Of a stretch of 64,000 nt of DNA, positions 1-11,200 are shown in pieces. The notes beneath the pieces were generated by a model that saw only the letters and a list, made by a program, of their open reading frames with translations, searched no databases and was not told the origin of the DNA. Source of the DNA: Moringa oleifera (Eukaryota > Streptophyta > Magnoliopsida > Brassicales > Moringaceae). Made by a program: the position numbers and the translations under genes. The stretch spans positions 1,798,001-1,862,000 of the forward strand of contig JAJFZO010000882.1 of assembly GCA_021397835.1 (NCBI GenBank), written 5' to 3'. Numbering within the stretch: the stretch's first letter is position 1; each line of letters starts with the position of its first letter.

Positions 1-3000
1 CAGTGCTCCATTTTCAGGTCTTCAACCTTCTCCCATGTAAACCTAGCCCTATTATGCACATTTGGACAATATTATCAGTAGTTAAACACAGGGCGGTCTG
101 TCGGCTAGGTCTACAACTCAGATGGACTATCACTCACATGTGATGAGGGTATTTAAGTGAAAGAAGTTGCTTCAAATAATCAGTAACATGGTATCCACCA
201 ACATTAGTTCTGCAGCATCCTCTATAAATAGGCTCGCCACCAATGAACTATAAAACAAAACAAAACCCACATCACAATCACATGTGAGCAACATAATCAC
301 TGAATCTTCAAATATTTATCGTATTAGTCAGTTTCAATCTCATATCCTGCCAGGCAGTTCCAGTCTATCCAGATGACACATATATCAGTACCAAATTTTG
401 AAATTGTAGAACAGAATATACTTGGAACTTGGTTGTAACGGAAAAAAATTCTAACTAGCAATATATGGAAGCAATTCATGTTTCAGATGATGCTGTGCTA
501 TCAGCACAAAACGGAGACATGAAAGTTCAGCAGCATAAACAAGTCCATCAACGTGTATCCGTGCATTAACACACAAGTGCAATAACATGCATAATAATTA
601 TGAAAACTTCTTGATGACAAATACAACTAAACAATGCTCTGCTCAATTCTATTTATATGTTCCAGGGTGGCATACCGGAATAACATGTGTTGTGGTAAAT
701 CCTGGGCTGATAACAAGACCATCTTTATCACAAACCCCATGTTGTTGATTATACTTATAGCTGAAAGCAGCATCAACACCGAACGCTGTGACACATAGCA
801 AACATAAATTAATTTAGGCAGCAGCATGCATGAAAGGAGCAAACAATATTTCAAATCAAGGGCCACATCTAAAACAAATATATTGAGGAAAGATATAATT
901 ATGTTGAGTAAACCCAATTAGTAGTCATATAACTTCCTGCCCACATTATTTACAGCTCACTTATATATGCAAGGCCATGCATCTTCAAGATAACCATTAA
1001 GCAAATCGGTAAAGGAATGAAGTTTCTGATGGAGTTGAAATCAGAGCTCATACCCACTGATGGAACTCCATAAGTCTCGAAAAGGAGTTCTGCCATTTTA
1101 CTGCGAGAGTGAACTGGGTTGCATACACATTCTGTGATCAGGACAGGATGATCAATCTGCTCTGCCCTCAAACAAAAATTAGATCAAAAAAGGTCTTGTG
1201 AACATAAAAACCAAGACGAAGTCTTCAATATGTGAAGAGTAAAGTAAGTTGTGTCCAGCGCATGTATCAAAGAAAAGAAGGAATCAAAATCACCCATCAT
1301 ATGTGCAACAGAGATATTCTGACAAATTTTACTATCACATTTTGTTAAAAAACAAGTTTTTACACAGTCAATCCAACATGGTTTCCAAGACCACTGATGT
1401 CTAAAGATGCATTATTACACATACTTGCAGCCACAGGACAGTCACGAAATCTCGGTGATTTTATTCTAACGCAGATCAACATAACAGATTAGGGAGGATG
1501 TGGTGTTAAACAATCAAAAACACTCAGCTTTAGAAAATATCATGGCAGCGAGCAATATACTAGAGGACCAGAGCCTTTTAAATGGAAGCATGCATATGAC
1601 ATACAAATCAGAGTAACTCATGTAACAGTAAAAAGAGTAAATTTTAATAACATACCTCTGATCCATTAGCACCCAACCGATCAAATCCAAAGTCAAGTAT
1701 CTAAAAATGTAAAAAAGCACAGGAAAACAGGTTAAAACTCTTGTCATGATTATATAAAGTAATGAATATGCATTCATGCACCTATACCCACACAAAAACA
1801 ACAAGCTATTCTGTACTCCAGATTTTTCATTCAAGTTGGTGAAGCATAGCATGTTTAGTAATCAAGGCAATAGAATATCTATTTAGTTAAAAAGATAAAA
1901 AATACAAAAGCAGCAAGTACAAGACTAATGACCATTTGCATAAAGTTTTTCATTCATTTCAAGATCGGTATAATAATTCACCTACGAGCATAGCAACCAT
2001 TGATGTTAAAGGCTTTCAGTGTGCAAAGTTTCCCAAAAAAAACTGTAATGATTAACAAAGAAGAACAGCCTACTGTATAACTTTCAAACTTATAAGTTGT
2101 CTGTGTCGCTGTGACCATCAACCTTTTTAAGAGATATATTTCTTCAATCGACATTACCATAGTTTCCCATGTAAAATTTATAACAAAGCGGTTAGTCAAT
2201 TTCATCTTTTACAGCCACTGCAAAAGCTGTAAGTAACAGTATTTCAACTTCGCATTAGTTTTCATTTTCTCTTTCTTGTCCCATTCACTGAGCTAGTTTT
2301 CATTCATAAAGTACAAAGGAAATCATAATTCATATTTCTTCCTCATCAATAAAAGAAACTTTGCAGAAAAGAATGTTATTAGGGTTTAGGCTAACCCAAA
2401 CCATAATTTGAGCCTAGTAAATGTATAGAAATTAAAATAAAATTAGAGCAAGTGACGTAAAAAGATTGCATACATATTCCATAATCTCAAACTGATAAAC
2501 AACGTTGCTATCAAAAGCTGAGCGAGGTCCTGAGCGGGTACAATCAAAGTACTTCAACAATGCAGGATTCTGGTCACCAACAATAGTAACAGTTTCACCT
2601 GCATTACAGACAAGAAAATGAAATATTTAAATAGTCTCCTCATACCCAAAATGAAACTTAACCAATCAGCTTTCAATTACAAGGCAAATTCAAATCAACA
2701 GCAAGTTTGCTTTCACCTTCTGCTACAAGAAAATAGATAAGAAGTAAAAGTGCTATCCAATTTTCTTCTTTTTCTCTTTTTTGCTTTCAAATTCTCAGGA
2801 CTTAGAATTGAAGCTACATACAACAGGAGATTTCTTCTTAAGCTGATTTTTTCAATTCATATGTGTACTCATGTGACAAACACAGTAGAGCTTCAATACC
2901 TGCTTTTTTAAACTTCTCTATTCTCGCAGCAAAAATCGAAACCCGAAGCATACATACGCACATACCCACATATAAATAAAAACTCTATATTTTTTCTAGG

Positions 3001-3366
3001 AAAAAGAAGAAAAGAGCGAGTACCAGTGGCTTTGTGTCGAGGTCTTTGAACAATGTTGCGGAAGATAACGCGAGGATCACTCTCTCCTGCCCATCTGGAG
3101 GAGGAGAAAAACACTCACACATACAATTGACAAATTGAAAAGGGTACATAGCCAAAATACGCATAAAAACACAAAGGCACATGCATATACATACACACAT
3201 GCATAGATACATCAACGCGCACACAGTGTAAGAACGAATTAGGGTTTGTGATGTTGGGATATTACCCGATGCGGAAATAGGAGGCGCCATTGTCGATGAC
3301 GATGGGAGTAGAAGGCGAGAACAGATTGTAATCTGATTGTCTCTGTATTTGCAAGGTGAATGGCAT
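1..3366 (-). CDS. ARP5: Actin-related protein 5 (INO80 complex subunit), 5' part; runs off left edge
   Basis: Actin-fold protein of the nuclear INO80 chromatin-remodelling complex. Eight exons can be joined in frame: 3266-3366, 3024-3094, 2474-2598, 1656-1700, 1054-1156, 676-785, 138-247 and <1-48, giving about 238 residues. The start ATG (3366-3364) opens MPFTLQIQRQ, and the actin phosphate-binding segment reads IVIDNGASYFRIG followed by WAGESDPRVIFRN. Later exons give IDHPVLITECVCNP, SRSKMAELLFETYG, AFGVDAAFSYKYNQ and GGYHVTDYLKQLL, all characteristic of plant ARP5 rather than actin or other ARPs. All internal junctions are GT-AG and phase-consistent. Exon 4 is a 45-nt micro-exon; exon 5 needs the acceptor CAG just before ATT at 1156, because nearby AGs break the frame. 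The remaining C-terminal exons, including the large ARP5 insertion, lie outside the window. Identity by recall of the family; very likely. Confidence 0.93.
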
Positions 3367-4956
3367 TCTTCACTTTCTCTCTCTCACACACACACACAAA
3401 CGCGCAGAGTGGGACAGAAGAAAGAGGAAGGTCGATGCACTTCTCGTTAAACTTGAGGAATCTGTAACCAGAGTCCAGTCCACCACAGCAAGGAAGCTTA
3501 AGCAAAGGTAACAGGTCCAGTCCCAAACCGGATTGGTCGGACCGCTGAACTGAAAAAAGCATTACCTGAACCTGTTCCATTTTCTTTTTTAAAAAATAAG
3601 AAAAGATGAAATTCCTATTTATTCCTACTCACTTTGTTCTTATATATTAAATAAAAATTTTCAAAGTTGAGTCAATAAGTTCTCTAATCTTATTTTTTTC
3701 AAAAAAAAAGTAAGTAATTTTATTTTCCAGAAAATATTGGATAAATATAAAAATTTTTAAAATTTTAAAATATCTTAATGTATCCATTTCGTCAATTATA
3801 TATATCTAATTTTTTAATTTAAATTTAGATTCAAAAAATTAAAAATATAAAAATATTTGATTATTATTATACTTAAAAATAAGTCAAATAAATTCTATAT
3901 CCTGTTTAAAATTTCTCTCTTAAATTTAAAGGACTTATACACTATTTTTATGATTTTTCAAACTTTAATAGCATGAATATTTAAAATATATATTTTAAAA
4001 TTTGTCATGATAATATTTCAAATATATTTTACATCTTAAAAATTTTAAATTAAAATTTTATTTAAATATTTTAAATCATCAATTTTTAAAAAATTAATCA
4101 AATAAAATTAAAATATCATTTGTATAATAATCTAATCAATATTTTTAAATAAAACTTTTACTTTAAATAATTTTATTAATATAAATTTTTTATATATAAA
4201 TTATAATTTATAAATAAAATCATCATGATTTTATTAAATGATTTGTAATATCCGTATGTATAATCTAAAAAAATATTAAATATAAATTAATATTTTATAG
4301 CGATTAAAGATATGTATTATTATTAAAAATTGACACTACTGTTCGTTGGGCTAAATATAACAAGTGGACGAAAGCTACACTGCAAGGCCCAAACCTCATT
4401 TTGTATGGGCGGGGTCAAAGCCCAATCAGAAATGGCCACGTGAGGCAACCAAATTCATCCGCGGTTTCCATTCCAAACGACGTAGTTCCAAGAAAAGTGT
4501 AGTTAACAGGTGACCCTCCTTTACGGTCTATTACCAGGCGCACTTGCCATTAGCGAACGTGTGGCTGTGATTCAAACCCAATCACGAACCCTCTCGCGCC
4601 CAACCTACCCTCTTCCCCCGCCAAAAGGCCGTACTTTTAAGTGGCCACGTGTCAATCCTCCTGCCACGTAAGCATTAATTTCCCCAGCTGGTCCCACCAC
4701 AATTGGTCGGTAGCTCCTTCCTCCACACGTTTAGATGAGTCCTAACTAGTACCTTCCAGAGCAAGCCAGTTTTGTCATAAAAATGGAAAATAATAAAAAA
4801 AACAAAGCTTTATATATGAATTCCATTAACTGTATGTACTTGCCGGCTTCTAGTTCTCCATACTTGGTTGATTTTGTACTGTTGATGTTGTTGTCCTTGT
4901 AGTTTTGGTGGGTGCTGTGCAATCTAGATTGAAACAGCGTTATATACAGTGCGATA
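3367..4956. promoter_or_regulatory. Divergent intergenic/promoter region between ARP5 and SMR4-like gene
   Basis: About 1.6 kb separates the two divergently transcribed genes. The ARP5 side starts with a CT/CA microsatellite (about 3374-3398), probably in its 5' leader. The middle, about 3600-4320, is extremely AT-rich with no coding signal. Near 4347-4424 there are four site II-like motifs (TGGGCT 4347-4352, GGCCCA 4386-4391, TGGGCG 4406-4411, AGCCCA 4419-4424). Two G-boxes (CACGTG) lie at 4437-4442 and 4646-4651. The motifs are seen; their use is inferred. Confidence 0.5.
4811..4818 (+). promoter_or_regulatory. TATA box of the SMR4-like gene
   Basis: TATATATG sits about 145 bp upstream of the start codon. 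It would place the transcription start near 4840 and leave a 5' leader of about 115 nt. The position fits, but there is no direct evidence of initiation. Confidence 0.5.
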
Positions 4957-5184
4957 ATGGAGGTTGATGAGGCGGAGAGGTACGTCGGGGTGGTGGAGGA
5001 CGGGTGCAGGACGCCGAGGCATGGCGGTTGTAGGATACCGGCGGTTCCAGCATGTCCAGCAGCGCCAAAGAAGAAAAGGGTTTGTCCTCAAAAGCGAAAC
5101 CCACCCAAGAACGGTTACTTTCAACCGCCTGACCTGGAGGTGTTCTTCGCGGTTGCCGCACCCAGAAGAGAAGCGTACGCTTGA
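4957..5184 (+). CDS. SMR4: SIAMESE-RELATED cyclin-dependent kinase inhibitor (SMR4-like)
   Basis: Single-exon gene for a 75-residue protein. SMR proteins bind CDK-cyclin complexes in the nucleus, block mitosis and favour endoreduplication or differentiation. Family landmarks are visible: CRTPRHGGCRIP (residues 17-28), CPAAPKKKR (33-41, basic and possibly a nuclear signal), and GYFQPPDLEVFFAVA (53-67), which carries the acidic-hydrophobic C-terminal cyclin-contact motif. Length agrees with the shortest members of the family (SMR4 type). The ATG at 4957 is the first in the reading frame after the TATA box at 4811. Longer overlapping frames on both strands here are shadows. From memory, SMR4 and PCS1 lie near each other in Arabidopsis, and a PCS1-like gene is also in this window, which supports the SMR4 assignment. 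No sign of decay. Confidence 0.85.
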   Translation: MEVDEAERYVGVVEDGCRTPRHGGCRIPAVPACPAAPKKKRVCPQKRNPPKNGYFQPPDLEVFFAVAAPRREAYA

Positions 5185-7289
5185 GGTCATGTGTAGGAGG
5201 TTGTTCAGATGTAGAATTATGAACTTAAAAAGGGTTCTGTCTTTCTGTTACTTTTCGTCGCGTTTTGTACTTTTTTGAGATGTATATAATCCCACGAATG
5301 GATGAATCATTCAAGAAAATGCAGAAAACTTTCTTTGATCTGTTTCTGCCTTTTGCTGCAGAAAACATAAAACGACAAGTTTCCCTAGTAACACATCAAC
5401 GCTCCGAGAAAAACCAGAAAACGAAACCCAGAGAGCAAATGGTAACTCCTGAATCTGTTTCAGATGGGTGTCTGTGTGTTTAAACAAAAGAACATTTCAG
5501 ACAAGGAAGAGCCTGTAAGTTACAGGTTCGGACACAGCACAGGGGTGACCATGCAATTATACTTTTCACAGTCTGATCGTTTTTTCTTCCGTCATAATGA
5601 GATCAACCTGTGACAGGCAGGCATGGGGATGTCAATGGAGAGCACCAGTTTCTGCCATTGATGGGACTTCCATTGGGCCACAGCTAATCATCTTTTCAAG
5701 CCTGGGCTTATGCTGTTCGGCCAAAATAGCAATCTCTGATCGGCCCAAAATGGGCCTGAATGGAACTAAATTGAGCCCATAGAGAATGGAGGACAGTTTC
5801 TTTACACTTTTTTGTTTGGTTAGAGAGAAAAATGGAATGTTAACATAGAAGGGACTGAGAAAGCTTAAAGGGAAATGAACTGAGTGAAGCTCCATTCCTG
5901 ATCCAGGACGTCAAACAGGGATTCCTGTCAGTTTTACACAAGCTGGCAGATACAAGTTTCCAATCAACAAAATTTTACATTACATCATCCACTTTTCAAT
6001 TCTTCTGATCCAGTACAAGCTTGGATGGGTACATCCATGGCTTCAGGTCACCCTCTGCCAGAGTAGAGAAGACAATATGATGATATACACATCAAGTAAA
6101 GAATTGAAAATGGTGAAATGGGAAATTGAGGAAATTCATGGAAATTAGTTGATGATTTCACATGGACATGAAGAATCGGAGCTAGAAATTTAAATAAGAA
6201 AGAAATAAAGACTGGAAAATTTTGGATTGGAATTCTGGAACAAGAGCTTAAAAGCTTATAAATTTGTATAGATAATCCAATAAAAAGTGATCAAAGAAGT
6301 GCAATTTTCAAACCTCATAGTTTTATAAAAAATAGTCCATAAATGGATAGAACTTAGTTGACAGTTTTATTGAAAATCATCAATAAAAATGAATAAATAA
6401 AACATAGTTAACAATTCTTAGTCTATAATCTCTACGGTAAGTAATGATACCCAAGAACAGCGAACCGAAAGTATCTTATGATCTCTAAAGAGTTACATAA
6501 AAGTTGCAGAAAGCTGGTGGACATTCTTTTTCTCGGTGAAAGGAAACTCAAGGGCCCAAAATCTTTCTTTGTAGCAAGAAAATAACATAAAGCTTGTAGA
6601 GATGTTAGTTTATGTAGGAAAATTTTGATAATACCCAGAAGAAATTAAAAAGGAAAAAGACGTCAAGATTGCAGTTAGTTCAGAGAAGTACATCAATCAT
6701 GTGGGAGCACAACCAAACTTCAAGAATAAATTCCACGTCCTGTAAGAACAAGATGATGGTAAGTGAGACCACCTAATAAATTCCAATGGCATCATCATTA
6801 AAAGCTGGTCATCACAGATCTGAAAGAAAAAGTGAAATATTTAGGATCTACAAGTAGAACTGAAGAAAAGAGCAGAGAAAAGGACAGTGAAGCTAAGTAT
6901 CCGAGATGCAAATGCAGTTCATGATTTTTCTTTGGCGCACAAGGGACCGACATACTTACTGAGCCCAGGTGACAGCTGCACAGAACAAGTACTGATCAGG
7001 ATTCAGAGAAAACACCCTCGGATAAATAGAAATCTTCACTGAACTCGCCATATTTCTTCAAGTTATCGAATGGGTCATGGCCAACACCTCACAAAACCCT
7101 AATGTTCTTACAAGTTCAAGAATGCTTCTGCCAGAACATGAAAGAGAAAAAGCTTGAACCTTTTTTTTTGAGTAAGAGAACAAGAGTTCAGCTTCTGGTA
7201 ATGGTATCTTACCTTGTGGATCTTAATCGATCAATGATCACTTGTGGGTATTTTGCTGAAAGAGTGGATTCAAGAGGACGAGAGAGTAT
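5185..7289. other. Intergenic region between SMR4-like gene and MIR172; no gene recognised
   Basis: The first few hundred bases are probably the SMR4-like 3'UTR. The remainder lies downstream of the MIR172 hairpin on the minus strand, so it may hold the 3' part of the primary transcript. Short open frames (for example 5597-5782 and 5632-5895) overlap on opposite strands and lack family features. I see no protein gene. Confidence 0.5.
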
Positions 7290-7304
7290 AGCCATTTATT
7301 GCCG

Positions 7305-7325
7305 CTGCAGCATCATCAAGATTCT
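7305..7325 (-). ncRNA. miR172: Mature miR172 (3' arm)
   Basis: The minus strand gives AGAAUCUUGAUGAUGCUGCA followed by G, the standard 21-nt form. It would guide silencing of AP2-clade mRNAs. The seed and centre are intact. Confidence 0.95.
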
Positions 7326-7419
7326 CATATCAAAGAGAGCTAGTGTAATGAAGCAGAAGGGACCACAAAAAGGGCACTAATCCGTTGCCCACCACTCACT
7401 AGCCCTAAAGAGTTTAATT

Positions 7420-7440
7420 TGTGAATCTTGATGATGCTCC
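7420..7440 (-). ncRNA. miR172 star / miR172-5p (5' arm)
   Basis: The minus strand reads GGAGCAUCAUCAAGAUUCAC followed by A. It pairs with the mature miR172 across the stem with few mismatches. Confidence 0.85.
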
Positions 7441-7558
7441 ATCGGCAAACAGTGACTGGTGTATTGTTAGATCTTTGGCATCATCAGCCTCATCAGCTCC
7501 ATGCAAAGAAAGAGGAGAAAAACAATATAAAACAAAAAAGAAAGAACACTGGGTGAGG

Positions 7559-7579
7559 AACCCTAACCCTAACCCTAAA
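7559..7579 (-). repeat. Three-unit telomere-type repeat (telobox) upstream of the MIR172 hairpin
   Basis: The plus strand shows three perfect CCCTAA units with flanking A's. In MIR172 orientation this is TTTAGGG followed by two TTAGGG units, about 120 nt 5' of the stem-loop. Teloboxes occur in plant promoters and leaders and can bind TRB/Myb proteins that recruit Polycomb complexes. Whether this one acts on MIR172 is inference. Confidence 0.75.
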
Positions 7580-7910
7580 TCTCAACCAATGAAGGAAAAG
7601 TGGAGAAAAAATCTTAGAAAATCAGGAAAAGGAAAGTCCATTAGGTATTAAAAAAAAAAAATAGTTCTCGAAAGCTCAAACCTATATCTGGGTATGTGAA
7701 AGAAAATAGACCCACTTGGATAGAAAAGTTATTGATGGTGTTCTCTATGCATATCTGAGACAATCAAATATCTTAAAGTAAAGATGATTGAACAAGAAGA
7801 ATAGCACTGCTGCACTAGCAAGACAAAGGCAAAATAAATAATGAACTTAAAGGAGAAAGAAGAGAGAAGAAATGTCTGTGAGAAGTGAGGACTTGAAGAA
7901 GAGATTTGAA

Positions 7911-7924
7911 GGGTATAAATATAC
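7911..7924 (-). promoter_or_regulatory. Candidate TATA element for the MIR172 primary transcript
   Basis: Minus-strand TATATTTATACCC lies about 470 bp upstream of the hairpin. It is followed by pyrimidine-rich leader-like sequence. On the plus strand the same site reads GGGTATAAATATAC, a better TATA box for rightward transcription, so direction is ambiguous. Confidence 0.35.
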
Positions 7925-8098
7925 AGACTCAGTAGAAGGAAGATAAGGGTATGTGAGCAATGAATAAAAGAGATAAAAGGATTGGTTGGTTCTGTGAGTT
8001 TTGTCAGAGAAGAAGGAGTGAGAGAGAGAAAGAGAGATGGGTGTACCCACAACAGTTAAACATCGTAATCCTAGGTACCAAAATTACCAAAACTCTGT

Positions 8099-8156
8099 AA
8101 TCCTCACTGACCATATCCTTCTCTTTCAATCCTCACTGACCATATCCTTCTGTTTC
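8099..8156. repeat. 29-bp direct tandem duplication
   Basis: Two adjacent near-identical 29-bp copies beginning AATCCTCACTGACCATATCC (8099-8127 and 8128-8156), differing at one position. It lies upstream of MIR172 and looks like a recent local duplication. Confidence 0.85.
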
Positions 8157-8204
8157 TTTCTTTCAACAGATGTAACACCAAATAATAGCTAATCTGTGTG
8201 CCAG

Positions 8205-8232
8205 AGAGACAGAGAGAGAGAGAGAGAGAGAG
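8205..8232. repeat. GA microsatellite
   Basis: Run of about 12 GA units, followed by a CT tract at about 8359-8377. In plants such tracts are often in promoters and leaders; here they lie upstream of MIR172. Confidence 0.8.
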
Positions 8233-11200
8233 GTAGAGAGATTGGAAACTGCAACTTACCCAGTAATGGTGGCGTTTAGGTTTAGAGGATATGTTGCGTC
8301 CTCTACAAGCATTTTCAAGTGGTGCTTGGAATTGACAGGGCCCTGACCACTCACCCCGCTCTCTCTCTCTCTCTCTCACAACCCCCTCCCATTAGGGTTT
8401 CAGGTTCCTTGTTGGGATCCTTCATTTTCCATTCTGGGTTCCTCTTTAAGCTTTCTCTGTTGCAAGTTTATGGCCTCTTTTGCTATTTTTTTAAGTTTTG
8501 ACGTTTGGCCTAATCCAACTTCTTAGATCTATCTACCCATATAAGTATCTATTCTACTTCTGGAACCATATGCTTATAACTTTTTCCTTGTTTAGTGTCT
8601 CTTTTTTCACTTTAGATTAATTAGTCCATCCAGGTAGCTATATTTTATCTACATATGGTCCCAATGGCAAATTCATCCAACTTTACAAGCATACAATGAT
8701 GAATTTGATTTTATTATCATGTTCTTTCATATTTTTCTGATAATTCATTATACTCTTAGGATCAACATTGAAGAATCAATACAAGGAGAGGCTGATGTAA
8801 TTCGTTTTTATGTCACCCACGTTTATGGGGTTAGTTTCAAAGAATTTGTACCAATCCAATCATACCCAATTGAAAAAAGTTACGGCATAGTAATTAAGAT
8901 CATTAATTAATTTCCTAGCTAACTAGTCTATTACTTGCTCTTGCCACTATGACATTAGAATCGTAAGCCTTAGGCTGTGGTTAATCATACATATCCAGAA
9001 TTTGATTAAATTACATTATGGCATTTTCTTAGTATATGATGATAGTCATGTTATAAATGATCGATCTTTTGTTTACAAGCACACTCAAAACTCTTTCCAT
9101 CACAATCATGAATGAAAGGTCTAAATAAATTAATCATAACTTCTCTTTCGTCTACTAAAATATATATAGATTTAGAGGGGTCCGAGATGCACATGACCCA
9201 TGACAGACATTTTACAACGACACCTTACTAGCTTTCAAAATATTTCAATCCTTCTTCTGAAGACATGAAAGGTCAAAAATTCAACGTAGTAAACATGGCA
9301 AGCATTCTATGATCACTCTATATACTCTGACCCTCTTAAGTATTTGTTGCTGACTTAAATTTCAGAACATGATTATTAATATAAGGGTATTGGTATCCAC
9401 TCCTGGCTCGTCCCAATCCAGACCAAGAACTTATTCATGAAGTTAAACTCAGTCCAGCAGCTTACATCCGGATCAAATTAACTTCTAAAATTTTCACACT
9501 TTCAATCTCTTTGAAAGTCAATAATCATTGTACTTCTACCATTCCATGTATATCCGTACAATTTATGTCCATATATATCTATTGACATAATGCAAAAGAG
9601 AAGAGAAGTGATGTGACATTGATGTGGCTGCAAGTGTACGGACAATAAGATTGGCGTCGAGCACGAAGAAGTGGAACTTATTGCCCACACACAAATCCCT
9701 CCATCGCACAGAACACGCTGCTCCTTCCATCCCTTCTTCTTCTTCTTTACATTTATTTAATTCTACACTTCAAATTACGATCGCCTCTGGTCCTCTGGCC
9801 AAGAGAGTGACGCCTAATTAGGGTTTTCAATGGAAGTTTCAGAGAGAGCTCACTTCCAAAGGTGGCTAGCTAGGGAAACTAAGTAACCTGTTAAGGGATG
9901 GTATACCCTACAGAGAACTGTGGGAGACCAACTAATCAGTGAAGCAAATAGCAAGCTCAGCTCACAGGATCCCACTTATAACCAAGCTTATTAAGAACCT
10001 TTTCTGTAGGTATAGTGCCTTTTTATACCCATTAGCCTGTTTGTATAAAGGACCCACCAAGTTTCATTGACATGCTAACAGCAAATCTGGTACCAATATA
10101 TTCCATTCTAGCATAAAAGCTGAAAACTCCCACTGCCCACATGCAGCTAGCTCTTCATATGAGAAACTTAAGGACAACATTGGATATGATTGTTTTCTCG
10201 AGAAAAAGCGAGGAACACTTATCGTCTATTTTTACCCTTTTTGTTTGTACAACATAGGATCACGAGGTTAATAATCAACAATGTAAGAGTTTGTGTGAAT
10301 TATGATAACAGTATTGTTTTGATCTTAAGACAGTATAAACCTCATCTTCTGAATTAGTTTTTTCGTTTTTAATAATGGAGGTATTCGGGTTAAGAAATCC
10401 GACTAATAGATTAATACTCCTTGGTACCTGAAGTTAACAATAAAGAAAACCTCCAATGGCTTTGAGAGGATTCAAACCCTGAACTTATCCTACAAATAGA
10501 CATTAATTGCTTATCAGCAAACTGAACTCCTGAATGTTCTAATTATGAACTAATGTTTGCGATTCGAGCTTGGACCTGGTTTGCTAGTCGATGTTCGTTT
10601 ACCAGAAAACTGAACCCGTCAAAGTTTCAATTATGATCTGGTTTTTGGGATTGAAAAGGTCGGGATCACTCATTATATCATCTGTGACCATGCGTTAAAC
10701 CCCTAGCTAGAGGATTATAATGGTGTTGTCTTAGCAGTAGATAGGCAAATTAAGAAACCTTGTACTGGCCATAGTCAAATCAATCTCTATGTGTTTCTTC
10801 TGCAGTCTTGACACTGGAGAACGATACCCTAGAGAGGCTCTTCTGTGTCGCTCTCTCTTCACCATCTCTGTTTACAATGAAGACCCAGAAGTGAAAATGG
10901 AGAAAGAAATTAATTAAGAGGGTCTGAATCTGATCATCAGCAAAACTCATGCAATCGTCACTGAGAAAGTAGGACAGAGTGCTTCATCAATTCAACATGG
11001 ATTTTCTTGAAATCTTTTCTTTTGAAGCCTGTGGGGACTGCCTGCTCCTTTGGTGGCCTGCAACCTTGTCCTCTTTTCAAGATCTACATGACCCTGGTCC
11101 TCACTAAACCATACACACATATACCCATAAGTAAACAACATAAACATAGAACCATATCAATGTGTATGTCACTGATGCTTAATGATCAATGATTTATTGT

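Larger units (their letters stand above)
7290..7450 (-). ncRNA. MIR172: MIR172 precursor stem-loop
   Basis: On the minus strand, 7305-7325 reads AGAATCTTGATGATGCTGCA plus a final G, the exact 21-nt mature miR172 (3' arm). The opposite arm at 7440-7420 reads GGAGCATCATCAAGATTCAC plus A, the miR172-5p (star) of the miR172c type as I recall it. Pairing continues outside the duplex (TTGCCG with CGGCAA) and inside it (GCTAGTG at about 7395-7407 with CACTAGC at about 7332-7347), leaving a loop of about 50 nt. miR172 represses AP2-like genes (AP2, TOE, SMZ) by translational block and cleavage, controlling phase change, flowering and floral organ identity. Strand choice rests on exact matches to the conserved mature and star forms; the plus-strand hairpin gives only a near match. 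Confidence 0.95.

Noticed and set aside
6043..6064. TTCAGGTCACCCTCTG resembles miR398
   Set aside because: The match covers only about 11 bases, and no complementary arm at a suitable distance forms a hairpin.
10467..10483. B-box-like GGTTTGAATCC on the minus strand
   Set aside because: No A box or cloverleaf upstream, so not a tRNA.
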